Shown in pieces: positions 47,634 through 59,631 of a stretch of DNA of 64,000 nt. This stretch comes from Omphiscola glabra (taxonomy: Eukaryota > Mollusca > Gastropoda > Lymnaeidae): the NCBI GenBank assembly GCA_964017045.1, contig OZ024798.1, positions 32,106,347 to 32,170,346 on the forward strand, given 5' to 3'. The position numbers were made by a program, and so were the translations under genes. Positions within the stretch are counted from its first letter, which is position 1, and each line of letters opens with the position of its first letter. A model generated the notes under the pieces. That model was not told the origin of the DNA. It was given only the letters and a program-made list of their open reading frames with translations, and ran no database searches.

Positions 47634-48294
47634 TCCAACTATATAGGCTATTCCTGTCTGATACAAATATATAGGCTATTCCTGTCTGATACAACTATAT
47701 AGGCTATTCCTGTCTGATACAAATATATAGGCTATTCCTGTCTGATACAACTATATAGGCTATTCCCGTCTGATACAACTATATAGGCTATTCCTGTCTA
47801 ATACACCTATATAGGCTATTCCTGTCTCATACAACTATATAGGCTATTCCTGTCTGATACAACTATGTAGGCTATTACTGTCTGATACAACTATATAGGC
47901 TATTCCTGTCTGATACAAACTATGTAGGCTATTCCTGTCTGATACAACTTGTAGGCTATTCCTGTCTGATACAACTATATAGGCTATTCTTGTCTGATAC
48001 AACTATATAGGCTATACCTGTCTGATACAACTATGTAGGCTATTCCTGTCTGATACAACTTGTAGGCTATTCCTGTCTGATACAACTATGTAGGCTATTC
48101 CTGTCTGATACAACTATATAGGCTAATACTGTCTGATACAACTATGTAGGTTATTCCTGTCTGATATAACTATGTAGGCTAATCCTGTCTGATATAACTA
48201 TGTAGGCTATTCCTGTCTGATATAACTATGTAGGCTATTCCTGTCTGATATAACTATGTAGGCTATTCCTGTCTGATACAACTATGTACGCTAT
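47634..48294. repeat. 28-bp minisatellite, ~23 copies
   Basis: The unit contains tgatacaactatataggcta and ttcctgtc, with tatgtagg and a short cttgtagg variant. Confidence 0.95.
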
Positions 48295-48348
48295 TTCTGG
48301 CCAGGTGAATGTTGAAGCCATGATATTCGTCTATTGTATTCTACAGTC

Positions 48349-49034
48349 CAAAGGTGTTCGTGATCGTTTAACACTTCAACGTCCAGAAAAGGTGTTTGTG
48401 ATCGTTTAACACTTCAACGTCACGCAAAGGTGTTTGTGATCGTTTATCACTTCAACGTCCAGAAAAGGTGTTTGTGATCGTTGAACACTTCAACGTCACG
48501 CAAAGGTGTTTGTGATCGTTTATCACTTCAACGTCCAGAAAAGGTGTTTGTGATCGTTTATCACTTCAACGTCACGCAAAGGTGTTTGTGATCGTTTATC
48601 ACTTCAACGTCCAGCAAAGGTGTTTGTGATCGTTGAACACTTCAACGTCCAGAAAAGGTGTTTGTGATCGTTTATCACTTCAACGTCACGCAAAGGTGTT
48701 TGTGATCGTTTATCACTTCAACGTCCAGCAAAGGTGTTTGTGATCGTTGAACACTTCAACGTCCAGCAAAGGTGTTTGTGATCGTTTATCACTTCAACGT
48801 CCAGCAAAGGTGTTTGTGATCGTTGAACACTTCAACGTCCAGCAAAGGTGTTTGTGATCGTTTAACACTTCAACGTCCAGCAAAGGTGTTTGTGATCGTT
48901 GAACACTTCAACGTCACGCAAAGGTGTTTGTGATCGTTGAACACTTCAACGTCCAGCAAAGGTGTTTGTGATCGTTGAACACTTCAACGTCCAGCAAAGG
49001 TGTTTGTGATCGTTTAACACTTAAACGTCCAGAA
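48349..49034. repeat. 38-bp minisatellite with hairpin units
   Basis: The unit contains caaaggtgtttgtgatcgtt. One monomer type continues gaacacttcaacg, so cgttgaa-cac-ttcaacg forms a perfect 7-bp stem; another has gtgatcgtttatcac, a 5-bp stem. Endings gtccagaaaa, gtcacgcaaa and gtccagcaaa alternate in blocks. Confidence 0.95.
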
Positions 49035-49646
49035 AAGAAAAAAAACAACAACCAAAGTTGAATACCTTAAACGTCTAAGCCTTACGCCCACCATAATTTT
49101 AACTAAGCCCGATACTTAACAGCAACTTCTGCCAGCCGCAGATAACGCCTTCTCATTAAAGAGCTTGAATCTGACAGCGATATTTCAGACCACCGGGGAA
49201 AGGGTAATTTACTTTAATTTTATTACGGCAATTTTTTTTTAAAGTCGCAGAGCTATAAAAAAAAAACAACAACTGGTTCTCATGGTAACAGCCCTTGGCG
49301 GAAATATTCTTTAACTCTTAGGCAGGTTCTGGTCAGTGATTGAATACACGAATGTATGATACAATATTGAGTGGGTATTTGTTATATGCGCTAGAAAAAA
49401 CTCTTCATAAAAAGTTTCTCTCATTTACCAATTTTCTTACCTTTTGAGCTAACTTTAATTTGTTGAGTCAAAATTATTTTACAATCAGAAAAAGAAATAT
49501 TCATATATATGTGAAAATGAATATATCCCTAATTCTGCCATTAAGGGGCTATTATGCTTAAGTATTGTGAAGTGTTGGATGAATTGTTGCTTCATGATGT
49601 ATTATTGAATGCAGTCCATCAATCATAATCTTGTGTTGCTTCAGCG
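49035..49646. other. AT-rich unique sequence
   Basis: No gene, repeat or transposon end recognised. Confidence 0.4.
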
Positions 49647-49985
49647 TTATGTGTACATAATAAAGTTTTCGTTATGTGTACATAATAAAGTGTTCGTTGT
49701 GTGTACGTAATAAAGTGTTCGTTGTGTGTACATAATAAAGTGTTCGTTGTGTGTACGTAATAAAGTGTTCGTTGTGTGTACATAATAAAGTGTTCGTTGT
49801 GTGTACATAATAAAGTGTTCGTTGTGTGTACATAATAAAGTGTTCGTTGTGTGTACATAATAAAGTGTTCGTTGTGTGTACATAATAAAGTGTTCGTTAT
49901 GTGTACGTAATAAAGTGTTCGTTGTGTGTACATAATAAAGTGTTCGTTATGTGTACATAATAAAGTGTTCGTTGTGTGTACATCG
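49647..49985. repeat. 25-bp minisatellite, ~13 copies
   Basis: The unit contains gtgttcgttgtgtgtacata and ataaa. Open minus frames are by-products. Confidence 0.95.
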
Positions 49986-50297
49986 TCAAGCGTAAAGTAC
50001 AAGAAAATTCAGTATTGATATATATTTTTGGAGCTTCACTCACCACCCTGGCACTAAAACCCTTCCAAATTCTCTTCCTGTTTTTTTTTTTTTTTTTTTT
50101 GTTTTTTTTTGTTTTGTTAATCGTATATTTGGTAATTCTTTCTCGGTGGGTCTCTGATGTCATGACTTCGAAAGAGACCAAGAACACTGACACCTGTCAT
50201 CGAGACAGACAACACACGTACACAAGGACAAGCTTGTGAGACTACATAGATATCATTTCATGACGCAACGTAAACAAAACACACGAAAGCTCTCTCC

Positions 50298-50405
50298 CCC
50301 CCACTACCCCCTACCCCCCACTACCCCCTACCCCCCACTACCCCCACTACCCCCACTACCTCCCTCACTACCCCCACTACCCCCACTACCTCCCTCACTA
50401 CACCC
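50298..50405. repeat. C-rich cactaccccc repeat
   Basis: Irregular copies of ccactaccccctaccccc. Confidence 0.85.
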
Positions 50406-50475
50406 CCCAATGCGATTTCAGAATCCAGCATCTGTACGGATTACGGATTGTTTTTCAAATTTGAACCGCCTCAAA

Positions 50476-50653
50476 CAGTGGTTCTCAACCTGTGGGTCGC
50501 GACCCCTTTCAGAGGGGTCACCTAAGACCATCTGAAAACACATATACTCTACAGTTATGAAGTAGAAACAAAAATAAGTTCATGGCTGGGGGTCGTCACA
50601 ACATGAAGAACTGTATTAAAGGATCGCGGCATTACTAAGGTTGAGAACCGCTG
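50476..50653. mobile_element. SPIN/OposCharlie1-like hAT, copy 3
   Basis: Starts cagtggttctcaacctgtgg and ends ggttgagaaccgctg. Flanks gcctcaaa and gcctaaac match 6/8. Internal cacctaagaccatc and caacatgaagaactgtatta match the other copies. Non-autonomous. Confidence 0.86.
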
Positions 50654-50948
50654 GCCTAAACGAATAATTGTTTTTTTTATGGGTATATTTATAACGATAA
50701 TCTTTCAACGCAACTTTCGCCATTTCCGAGTACACGAGTACTTCTTGTTCTTTTAACCCACGTCACCATGGCAACTAAAACAAAAATAACGCCGTCCGGG
50801 CAAGGTGCCCTATCAGCCATTCATCTCTACCTCCGATGGGGTGAGTATTTATAGAAGTTAACTGATTCAAGTGTTTGTTTAAAGTATAAATTACAATTGT
50901 CGCGTGGAGAAGCAAACCCAAACACATTCACAACGAATGAGTCTAATC

Positions 50949-51419
50949 GAGGGGGTCCTCAAAATACGGCCTGCTGGCCGGATCCGGCATGCCAGGGGTC
51001 CTGTAACCGACCCGCGAGGCCGCCGTAAGGGTGCCTGTCTAGTAGTGAGGGATGTGGAACAGGACATTGGTCAGCTCATTGGCCAAAAGCTGATCGTTAC
51101 TTCCCTTTGAAATACTATTAAGTTTATGTTGGATATATGGTTTCTTCCCTTTAAAAATGTTTTGGTTTTTTTAATCAAGTTTTTTTTCCACTTCAAATGA
51201 GATATCTTCAGTGCACATAGAAATATATGAAGTGTGCATAGATATATGTGCAGTGTGCATAGAGATATTTGCAGTGTGCATAGAGACATGTGCAGTGTGC
51301 ATAGAGATGTGTGTAGTGAGCATAGAATTCGTTCATATTTTTTTCAAACTATTTTTCGAGCTCAGACGACGTGAGTGGACACTGACGCGGACCTTGTTTA
51401 AAAATTTTGGGGACCCCTG
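50949..51419. mobile_element. 471-bp hAT-like element containing a minisatellite
   Basis: Left end gagggggtcctcaaaatacg and right end ttttggggacccctg are inverted. Flanks gtctaatc and atctaaaa share tctaa. A 21-bp array lies within its right half. Confidence 0.7.
51207..51325. repeat. 21-bp array inside the hAT
   Basis: The unit contains gcatagagatatgtgcagtg, about 6 copies. Confidence 0.88.
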
Positions 51420-51427
51420 ATCTAAAA

Positions 51428-51974
51428 CATACATCTATAAAAATAAACATTTTCATTTCTCTTTATTTCAAATAAGTCTATCGCCGGCTCTCGTGTCTTC
51501 GTAATTCACGCACCCTCCAAGACGCTCGAGGAGGTCGTATTCCTGAGCACGTCTCGAAACTAACAACAATCCATCATGTCGCCTGTAGATTGCCGACTGA
51601 CATAAACATGGGCGGACCTCAGAGGTAAACATTCTGTGACTAAAGTTTCTGGCCAGTGGAGCAGATGGTGGGGCGATGCCACACCTGCCTCTGTAAATTT
51701 GGCAGCGATATAATGGCGTATTATGGTGGTCTGATGACGTGATTGTTAGGAGCTGGGGTGGGGTGCTGTTAGACGAGAAGAGAATGTTGGCGACTGTTCA
51801 TTCCCCCAGCCCACCCCACACCTCGACCATAAATACAAAACGTAAGTCACGTCACAATTAGTGCCAGTTTCCGGATGTGGGCGTGGTCTAAGTGTCACGT
51901 GGTACCCATATTTTAGACTTGTGATTATTCTTTACTCAGTCCATGCTAGTTAGCTGAATCTTTCTTCTTCCCTC
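51428..51974. other. unique sequence, no gene seen
   Basis: No coding or repeat structure recognised. Confidence 0.4.
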
Positions 51975-52965
51975 CCTAATCATCCATCCATCCAACCATT
52001 CATCCATCTATCCATCCAACTATTCATTCATCCATCCATCCAACCATTCATCCATACATCCAACCATTCATTCATTTATCCAACCATTCATTCATTTATC
52101 CAACCATTTATTCATCCATCCATCCAACAATTCATCCATCCATCCAACCATTCATCCATCCATCATTCATCCATCCATCCAACCATTCATTCATCCATCC
52201 ATCCAACCATTCATCCATCCATCCAACCATTCATTCATTTATCCAACCATTCATTCATTCATCCATCCAAATATCCATCCATTCATCCAAACATTCATTC
52301 ATCCATCCAACCAATCATTCATCCATCCAACCATTCATCCATCCAACCATTCATTCATCCATCCATCCAACCATTCATCCATCCATCCAACCATTCATCC
52401 ATCTATCCAACCATTCATTCATCCATCCAGCCATTCATTCATCCATCCAACCATTCATTCATCCATCCATCCTAACCATTCATCCATCCATCCAACCATT
52501 CATCCATCCATCCAACCATTCATTCATCCATCCAAGCATTCATCCATCCAAGCATTCATCCATCCATCCAACCATTCATTCATCCATACATCCAACTATT
52601 CATTCATCCATCCATCCAACCATTCATTCATCCATCAATCCAACTATTCATTCATCCATCCATCCAACCATTCATTCATCCATCAATCCAACTATTCATT
52701 CATCCATCCATCCAACCATTCATTCATCCATCCATCCATCAAACCATTCATTCATCCATCCAAGCAATCATTCATCCATCCATCCAACCATTCATTCAAT
52801 CATTCATCCAACCATTCATTGATCCATCCATCCAGCCATTCATTCATCCATCAATCCCACCATTCATTCATCCATCGAACCATTCAATTATTAATCCATC
52901 CAACCATTTATTCATCCATCCGAACATTAAGTCATTCATCCACCCATCCATATATTCACACACAC
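51975..52965. repeat. CATC/CATT microsatellite-derived array, ~1 kb
   Basis: Built from 4-bp steps (catc, catt, aacc), most often catccatccaaccattcatt, so the effective unit is 20-24 bp. It fades into CA-rich sequence by 52990. Confidence 0.95.
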
Positions 52966-53039
52966 AAACACATACCTACATGCACTCATACATACTTATA
53001 CATTTATTTTTATTTTTTTTATATCTGAAATCTCTCCTC

Positions 53040-53662
53040 CCATGACATCGGTCTAAACTGAGTCAATCCGCAGCTGGTGGACTGGAGTGCAATCCCCGGA
53101 AAATTTTTAGAAAACCTAAAAAACATAAACAGCACATCGTTAATCTTGGAGAAGGCAACTCATCCAAGAGAAGGCGACTCATCTAAGAGAAGGCAACTCA
53201 TCTAAGAGAAGGCAACTCATCCAAGAGAAGGCGACTCATCTAAGAGAATGCGACTATCTAAGAGAAGGCAACTCATCTAAGAGAAGGCGACTATCTAAGA
53301 GAAGGCAACTCATCTAAGAGAAGGCGACTCATCTAAGAGAAGGCAACTCATCTAAGAGAAGGCGACTCATCTAAGAGAAGGCAACTCATCTAAGAGAAGG
53401 CGACTCATCTAAGAGAAGGCGACTCATCTAAGAGAAGGCAACTCATCCAAGAGAAGGCAACTCATCTAAGAGAAGGCAACTCATCTAAGACGAGGCAACT
53501 CATCTAAGAGAAGGCAACTCAACTAAGAGAAGACAACGCAGCTAAGAGAAGGCAACACATCTAAGAGTAGGGAATTCATCTAAGAGAAGGTAACTCTGAA
53601 ATCAAACCCGGAGGCGTGATGACATGACACAATGAAAACTCCAACTCTTGTGACGTAGAAAT
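53040..53662 (+). mobile_element. SINE-like copy with internal minisatellite
   Basis: The head (aaactgagtc, ggagtgcaatcccc, aacataaacagcaca) and the tail part (gaaatcaaacccggaggcg, gacacaatgaaaactcc) align with the element at 13741-14147. Between them the other copy has one gagaaggactgatgtgaaatc-like segment; here that segment is expanded to about 24 copies. So the minisatellite arose within the SINE. Confidence 0.7.
53147..53600. repeat. 19-bp minisatellite inside the SINE, ~24 copies
   Basis: The unit is gagaaggcaactcatctaa, with gcgactc and ccaagag variants. Copies decay near the right end. Confidence 0.95.
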
Positions 53663-54127
53663 GGCTGAGCGTGAATAAAAAATCTCTTCATGTAAACCAA
53701 GGGTGGCTCATTCCAAAGACCTGTGTTCTTCTCGCGTGCCACGTGTCAGTACAGTCTAATAACGCAATTACATGCCAAATAAACGATGTGCACAATAGTC
53801 AGATGACGTCAAGTCGGCCAGTGTTTTTTTCAGGCAGCTCTCGCGACAGTGCCTCCCGAGGAAAGTCAAGTGTCGTTTACAAACACCCCCCTCCCCCCCC
53901 CCCCCCAAAGGAAAATGTGTACAACAGTAAATCGATTTTTTTTTCTAACTACCAACATTTCCTTTTTAAAACAATTTTATAAGTAATTAGAATCTGGTGC
54001 CAACAACCGATTACATTTAGTGGAATCTGTAAAATATTGCAGGTTTCCGAAAATGCCCCGGTCCATATAATTTAAAATTTAAACCGAGGCGGGTCAACCC
54101 ATTCACCCCGCTTTTCTTCACCTCTAG
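53663..54127. other. unique DNA with a C-rich run
   Basis: C13-type run near 53895-53907. The 103-codon plus frame (53671-53982) crosses it and is not convincing. Confidence 0.35.
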
Positions 54128-54306
54128 CAGAGGTGTATCTAGAGCGTTTGACATCCGGGGGGCAGTATTAATTTTAACGCTCCTTCCTTAACTCTTAAAT
54201 CCATTACTTGTATCCATTAAATACCATTAAAGCCCATTTTCGGCACCCCCGCTGGCTTGGTGCCCGGGGACATCTGTCCCATCTGCCCTTCTCAGTTACG
54301 TATCAG
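54128..54306. mobile_element. MITE related to the 36456 copy
   Basis: Starts cagaggtgtatctagag and shares tgcccggggacatctgtccc with the 36456 element. The right end is degraded and no duplication is seen. Confidence 0.6.
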
Positions 54307-54368
54307 GCCACTGGCACTGTCCGAGAATCTGAAATGCCCCTGGAGGAAATTGTCACATAGAAACACTG

Positions 54369-54572
54369 ACGTCTACTCCTGTCGCCTCACAGATAAAAAT
54401 AATATGATGTCCCGTCTACTCCTGTCGCCTCACACATAAAAATAATATGATGTTATGTTTACTCTTGTCGCCTAACACATAAAAATCATATGATGTCACG
54501 TCTACTCTTGCCACGTCACACATAAAAATCACATGATGTCACGTCTACTCTTGCCACCTCACACATAAATAT
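54369..54572. repeat. 43-bp minisatellite, ~4.5 copies
   Basis: The unit contains gtctactcctgtcgcctcac and ataaaaataatatgatgt. Confidence 0.9.
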
Positions 54573-54812
54573 AATGTATCGCTGTAATATATTAGGCGTA
54601 TGTGCGGTGCAAATGGCGGATAAAAATGTGCCTGACATTGCTACGTTGATCAACGAAGGTGGGGGGGGGGGGAGGTTGGTAGGATGTGGGGGGGGGGGGA
54701 GATGTGACAATCGAGAACGGCTACGATTTCTGCAGAGCAAGGTACGGGTCTGGAGGACGGGCCAGAAATGCTTTTTCACACATACCTGAAATTAAGTAAT
54801 TCTACACTTACC

Positions 54813-54998
54813 CAGTGGCGTAGTGAGGGTGGGGCAAGGGGAGCATCATGCCCCGGGCGCTACTCACAATGGGGCGCCAATTGGTATATTTTACTATAAT
54901 ATTGTATGGTTTTCGAATGGGGAAGGCGCTAAAAAGGTATTGGGGGGCGTTAAAAATGTATTGTGCCCCGGGCGCGAGTTAAGCTCGCTACGCCACTG
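54813..54998. mobile_element. 186-bp MITE with perfect 8-bp TSD
   Basis: Ends cagtggcgtagtgag and ctcgctacgccactg are inverted. Identical flanks cacttacc at 54805-54812 and 54999-55006. Same family as 37078-37250. Non-coding. Confidence 0.93.
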
Positions 54999-55006
54999 CA
55001 CTTACC

Positions 55007-55521
55007 CCACCAGCAACAGCAGTAATGCTAGTGGAAATTTAAGGTTCGTTTCCCTAGTTGTCCTTGTATAAAACTTTCCATTTTAGTAGTTAGCCATAGT
55101 TATATTTACACCTAAGTTAAGCATGCTGTCACAAAAGTGCATCATATAGATCTATATATATGTATGTATATTTGCTTATTTTCCAATATTAAAATAGTTT
55201 CTAATGAAATGAAGAAATAAGTTAATTTGTGACACAGCCGGCGGCCAAGAAATACAACGCAGCGGGTCGCGGGTGTGCCAACCAGCTGCTTTAAAACAAC
55301 ACAAACCTTTTTACATATTTGAAAAGCTCTAAAGTGCTGCACATTTGACAAACCGGACGAGCAGTGGATTCAACCCCAATAAGCCATCATTTGAACCCGC
55401 CACTGTGTCGCTATCCCAGGATTCAGACCGTCTGGGTCATTTGGGTTCATTGTCCCGCATGCGTTGCATGAATTACGTTTTCTTCCCCCCCCCCCTCCCC
55501 TCCGATCATCTTCATAGAATC
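55007..55521. other. unique sequence, no gene seen
   Basis: C-rich run near 55485-55500. Nothing else recognised. Confidence 0.4.
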
Positions 55522-56010
55522 TTGTTCTATCTGTGGTGTTGTTCTATCTGTAGTGTTGTTCTATCTGTGGTGTTGTTCTATATGTAGTGTTGTTCTATCT
55601 GTGGTGTTGTTCTATATGTAGTGTTGTTCTATCTGTGGAGTTGTTCTATATGTAGTGTTGTTCTATCTGTGGAGTTGTTCTATCTGTAGTGTTGTTCTAT
55701 CTGTAGTGTTGTTCTATCTGTAGTATTGTTCTATCTGTAGTATTGTTCTAACTGTGGTGTTTTTCTATCTGTAGTGTTGTTCTATCTGTAGTGTTGTTCT
55801 ATCTGTTGTGTTGTTTTATCTGTGGTTTTGTTCTATCTGTGGTGTTGTTCTATCTGTAGTGTTGTTCTATCTGTAGTGTTGTTCTATCTGTTGTGTTGTT
55901 CTATCTGTGGTGTTGTTCTATCTGTAGTGTTGTTCTATCTGTAGTGTTGTTCTATCTGTAGTGTTGTTCTATCTGTGGTGTTGTTCTATCTGTAGTGTTT
56001 TTCTATACAA
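55522..56010. repeat. 17-bp minisatellite, ~28 copies
   Basis: The unit is ttctatctgtggtgttg, alternating g/a at one site (gtggtg/gtagtg). Confidence 0.95.
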
Positions 56011-56539
56011 AAGTTTTAAAATATTATATGACCCCCCCCCACCCCCAAATCGCCCTCTTTCCATCGTTCAATTTTTTCTCCCTTTTAACAAAATCCCTCA
56101 CCTCTCACTCTTTTTGCTGTAATGGGCATCTAATTTGTGTACATTCAATCAGGGGCGGGCTTAGAAAACCAAAGCTGGAGGCATTGCAATTTATTCATTT
56201 ATATTTTGGTTGGTTTTGGGAGGAAAAAACGTGTGTGGGGGGCGGGGGTTATGGCTGTAATACAGATTTGAGAAATAAATGTAAACTCCAGCAGCAAAAT
56301 GTACCTAGAAGATTTTAAGTAAATGAACATCGCATAAAGTAGGTCAGTTGATCCAGTCTGGCCCTTATAATCAGGACTTCTGATATGTGTCAAGAATCTT
56401 AATTACACAACTCTTGTGAATCAAACACCGAAATCACCGGCGTTTACATTTTTGGAATTTTTTTAAATTTTAGATATCTAGCCATATCCAGTCATGAGCG
56501 CTCAATCATGAACGTCAACTTTTTCACAATCACTCTTGA
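56011..56539. other. unique sequence, no gene seen
   Basis: C-rich run at about 56031-56045. A 107-codon plus frame here has no recognised domain. Confidence 0.4.
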
Positions 56540-56832
56540 ACATCCACTTCAGCCCCCTAGACATCCACTTCAGCACCCTAGACATCCACTTCAGCCCCCT
56601 AGACATCCACTTCAGCACCCTTGACATCCACTTCAGCCCCCTAGACATCCACTTCAGCACCCTAGACATCCACTTCAGCCCCCTAGACATCCACTTCAGC
56701 ACCCTAGACATCCACTTCAGCACCCTAGACATCCACTTCAGCACCCTAGACATCCACTTCAGCACCCTAGACATCCACTTCAGCACCCTAGACATCCACT
56801 TCAGCACCCTAGACATCCACTTCAGCAGCCTA
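56540..56832. repeat. 21-bp minisatellite, ~14 copies
   Basis: The unit contains acatccacttcagcacccta. ccccctag and caccctag copies alternate at left, then only caccctag. Open on both strands because 21 is divisible by 3. Confidence 0.95.
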
Positions 56833-58063
56833 GCACGCCAGCACGTGTACTCCTAAAAATTCACCCGGGCACACCAAACTTAGTGGTTGAGGCAAACTGA
56901 AATAGATAGAGTTGCACGCGCCGTATAAATGAAATGTGCCCTTGACCCCGCTAGACATAGGCGATTGAATTTGATGGCCATTGTCAGAATCTGCAAACAC
57001 TTGACGATGATTCTCCCCCGGGAGTTCTAGACCCGTCATGCAACCCTGGGTTCATTCAAAGTCTTGGGGGTCGTATCAACTAACACAGGGCTCGGGAACC
57101 TGCGGCTCAACCTGCGGCTTGCGAACAGCATGAGTTTAAACAAATGAAACATGAGTTTTACATCTAACATTAGGTTTAACTTTTAAATCTTTGCCTTTGA
57201 GGTGTCGGTTAATTGGTTAGAGATGCTGCTGTTAGCAGTGAGCCGTATATTCACAGGTCTAAGGTTTAAATTTAAAATGTATGTTTTAATGGAGATCTGT
57301 TTTGGTATATTTTTTAATCGGAAATGGGTTTGGGGGGGGGGGGGGGGTTCTTTTGAAATTGTGTTTTTAACAACATTATTACTATTTTCATTATAATTTA
57401 AAGTTAATCAGCAAGTTGTTAGATAATGTTTTCAAGGCTAGACTAGATATTGTGTTGTCGAGATCTCCCAGACAGCAAATAATTATTGAACGTCATCTCC
57501 TAAAGAAAGTACACTGCTGTATGAGTTGGACCTTGAACTCACCTCAACTCATTTGTATGACAGCATGTATGACTTAATATCGTATTACATTATTTTATTT
57601 GAAAAAAGAAAAGAGGGTCTTCTGTCATTGTTATAGTACGTGCTTATTTCAACACTGTGCATTTCATCAATTTTTTGTTATATGGTGTTTTTATCTATGT
57701 GGCCTTACTAGTGTCATTGCGTGCCATGTAGCGTGGGCGTGACTTGGGGAAGCTGACGTGACCTCTGAACTTGTCATTCGTGTTACTTAGTGCGGTGACG
57801 TGAGCTCATTAAAAGTCCCTTATTGGAATGTGAAGGAGATAGGAATGAGGTGGGATTTGTAACGTGTTGTGATTGTATATGTTGACCACACTATTTCTTT
57901 AGTTGCTTATCACTTATAACTGTATATCTGCATCCAACGTTGCATTAGTGACCCAGTGCTGTCTGATAAATAATACAATAATTACTATAATTACTGAACA
58001 CATGATGAAAGTCCAATGAATTGCACCACTATAATTTATTCACAATGCGTCACTTTTTGCAAC
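56833..58063. other. unique DNA with an orphan hAT left end
   Basis: cagggctcgggaacctgcgg at 57086 resembles a hAT left end, but the right end was not found. G16 at 57332-57347. A ttggaatgtgaaggaga motif at about 57823 recurs at about 58730. Confidence 0.4.
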
Positions 58064-58395
58064 ATTAATATTATTATTAGTAGTAGTCGTTTTATATAGC
58101 GCGTTACCACAATTTAAAAAACATAATCATGAACTTAAAAATTAACTTACATTAATTAAATAAAACAAAACAAATGTTTATTCACTCCACCCATTCCATA
58201 ACTTTTTAAATGTCAAGCCATGGACGGCACTCATCAGCATCGTTTATCGGTCAGAGTGGGGAATCAGTCAGGATAGAAGAGTTTAAATAGATGTGTTTTG
58301 AGTGCAGTTTTGAAGGCTGTGATGGTCGGTATATTGCGGATGTGTAGTGAAAGTGAAATAAAATAAATCTCCAGGTTGGAGTAAAATAATTGTCA
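58064..58395 (-). mobile_element. dispersed SINE-like repeat with tatatagcgc motif
   Basis: Begins with an ATT/AGT simple repeat (tattattattagtagtagtc) followed by gttttatatagcgcgttacc, a motif common in dispersed repeats of many aquatic animals, and later gttttgaaggctgtgatggt. The simple repeat is probably the 3' tail, so the element would read on the minus strand. Confidence 0.4.
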
Positions 58396-59631
58396 TGATT
58401 TTGTACACTTCACTTATTTCTTAATACACTCACATAAACGATGGCTAAGCCGATGCCATGAGACTTATATATCACATATATATATCACATAATATATATC
58501 ACTGCAAGCGCAAAAACTTTCATGACCGTCTAGACCATATGAAAAAATCAATCACTTCCTCTCCTTCTGCACATGACATTTTTCTATACAACTTATGTTA
58601 ATACTAAATTACGAAACAATGCATTATTGTAATAATTGAGATGTTACAAGATTGTTTATGTTAAATGTCATTTTTGAATGGAAAAGATAAAAGAATGAAT
58701 AGGGATTGTTTATATGTTTAAGGTCATATTGGAATGTGAAGGAGACAACAATGTCACTTTTAAATGTTAACGTGAAATTATCCCATGAAGCCTCACACTG
58801 TAAGTCTTCAGCTTCAAAAAACGCAAGATTCGCCCACCGGGTTAGGGAAGGTAAGCTCTCTATGTGTCACAGATATCTTTAAGATCGGGTCTTAGATTTC
58901 GTTTCTGATTCAACTGATACATCTTTTGACGTGCGGATCTGCAGGATTTAAGACGGTGACCTGTGACGTCAGAAGTCTGATTGTTTTTTCAAAACTGTGT
59001 ATTGACGCCAAATCAAACTATATGTGTGATTATGTCTGACTATGTATTACCTCGCGACTCCGATAATGCATCCCTTGCGACGTGGATTGTCCACTTTCAC
59101 ATGATCCATTCTGTCTCTACCGTTACGTTAACTCCATCAGTTCAATAAAGACTTGCCGGCTTGCAGGGCGACTGACGAGTTTTGCAATGGCTGCACGATT
59201 AGAAGAGAGAAGTCCTTGTAGAAACAAATTTGAAATACAAGGCAAACGTATTTACGATACTTTTACGTACTTTAGGCGGGGTTCATCTTAAGTCTTAACG
59301 CATGGACACCTGCGCTGCTGTGCGGAGAACACGTGACCAAATAAAATGTTTAGGCTAATCTGTGCTTTGTGGTCAAATTGTCCACCAATAGCATCCCTTC
59401 ACCCATGTCCGCTAACGACAAAAGAGGTCATCCTATTATATTTACGTACGAAGGAATGGACGGTGGTTGGATTGGGCGTAAGAGATGGAACCTGGCTTAA
59501 CACGCGCTTAGCAAGGATCCCAACAGTTCTTAACAATCCCGGTTACTAAACAAAATCGCTTTAACAATTTTTTTGCAAATTTAAGTGTGAGTTTTCCTTA
59601 AGAAATCAAGTTTTTCAATTAAGCGTATTTT
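58396..59631. other. unique sequence, no gene seen
   Basis: A tatatcaca-rich stretch lies at 58466-58502. Plus frames at 59082-59291 and 59346-59549 have no domain I recognise. Confidence 0.35.

Noticed and set aside
57196..57270. tRNA-like segment (ttggttagagatgctgctgt)
   Set aside because: A-box-like, but the B-box is poor and no cloverleaf can be drawn. At most an old SINE fragment.
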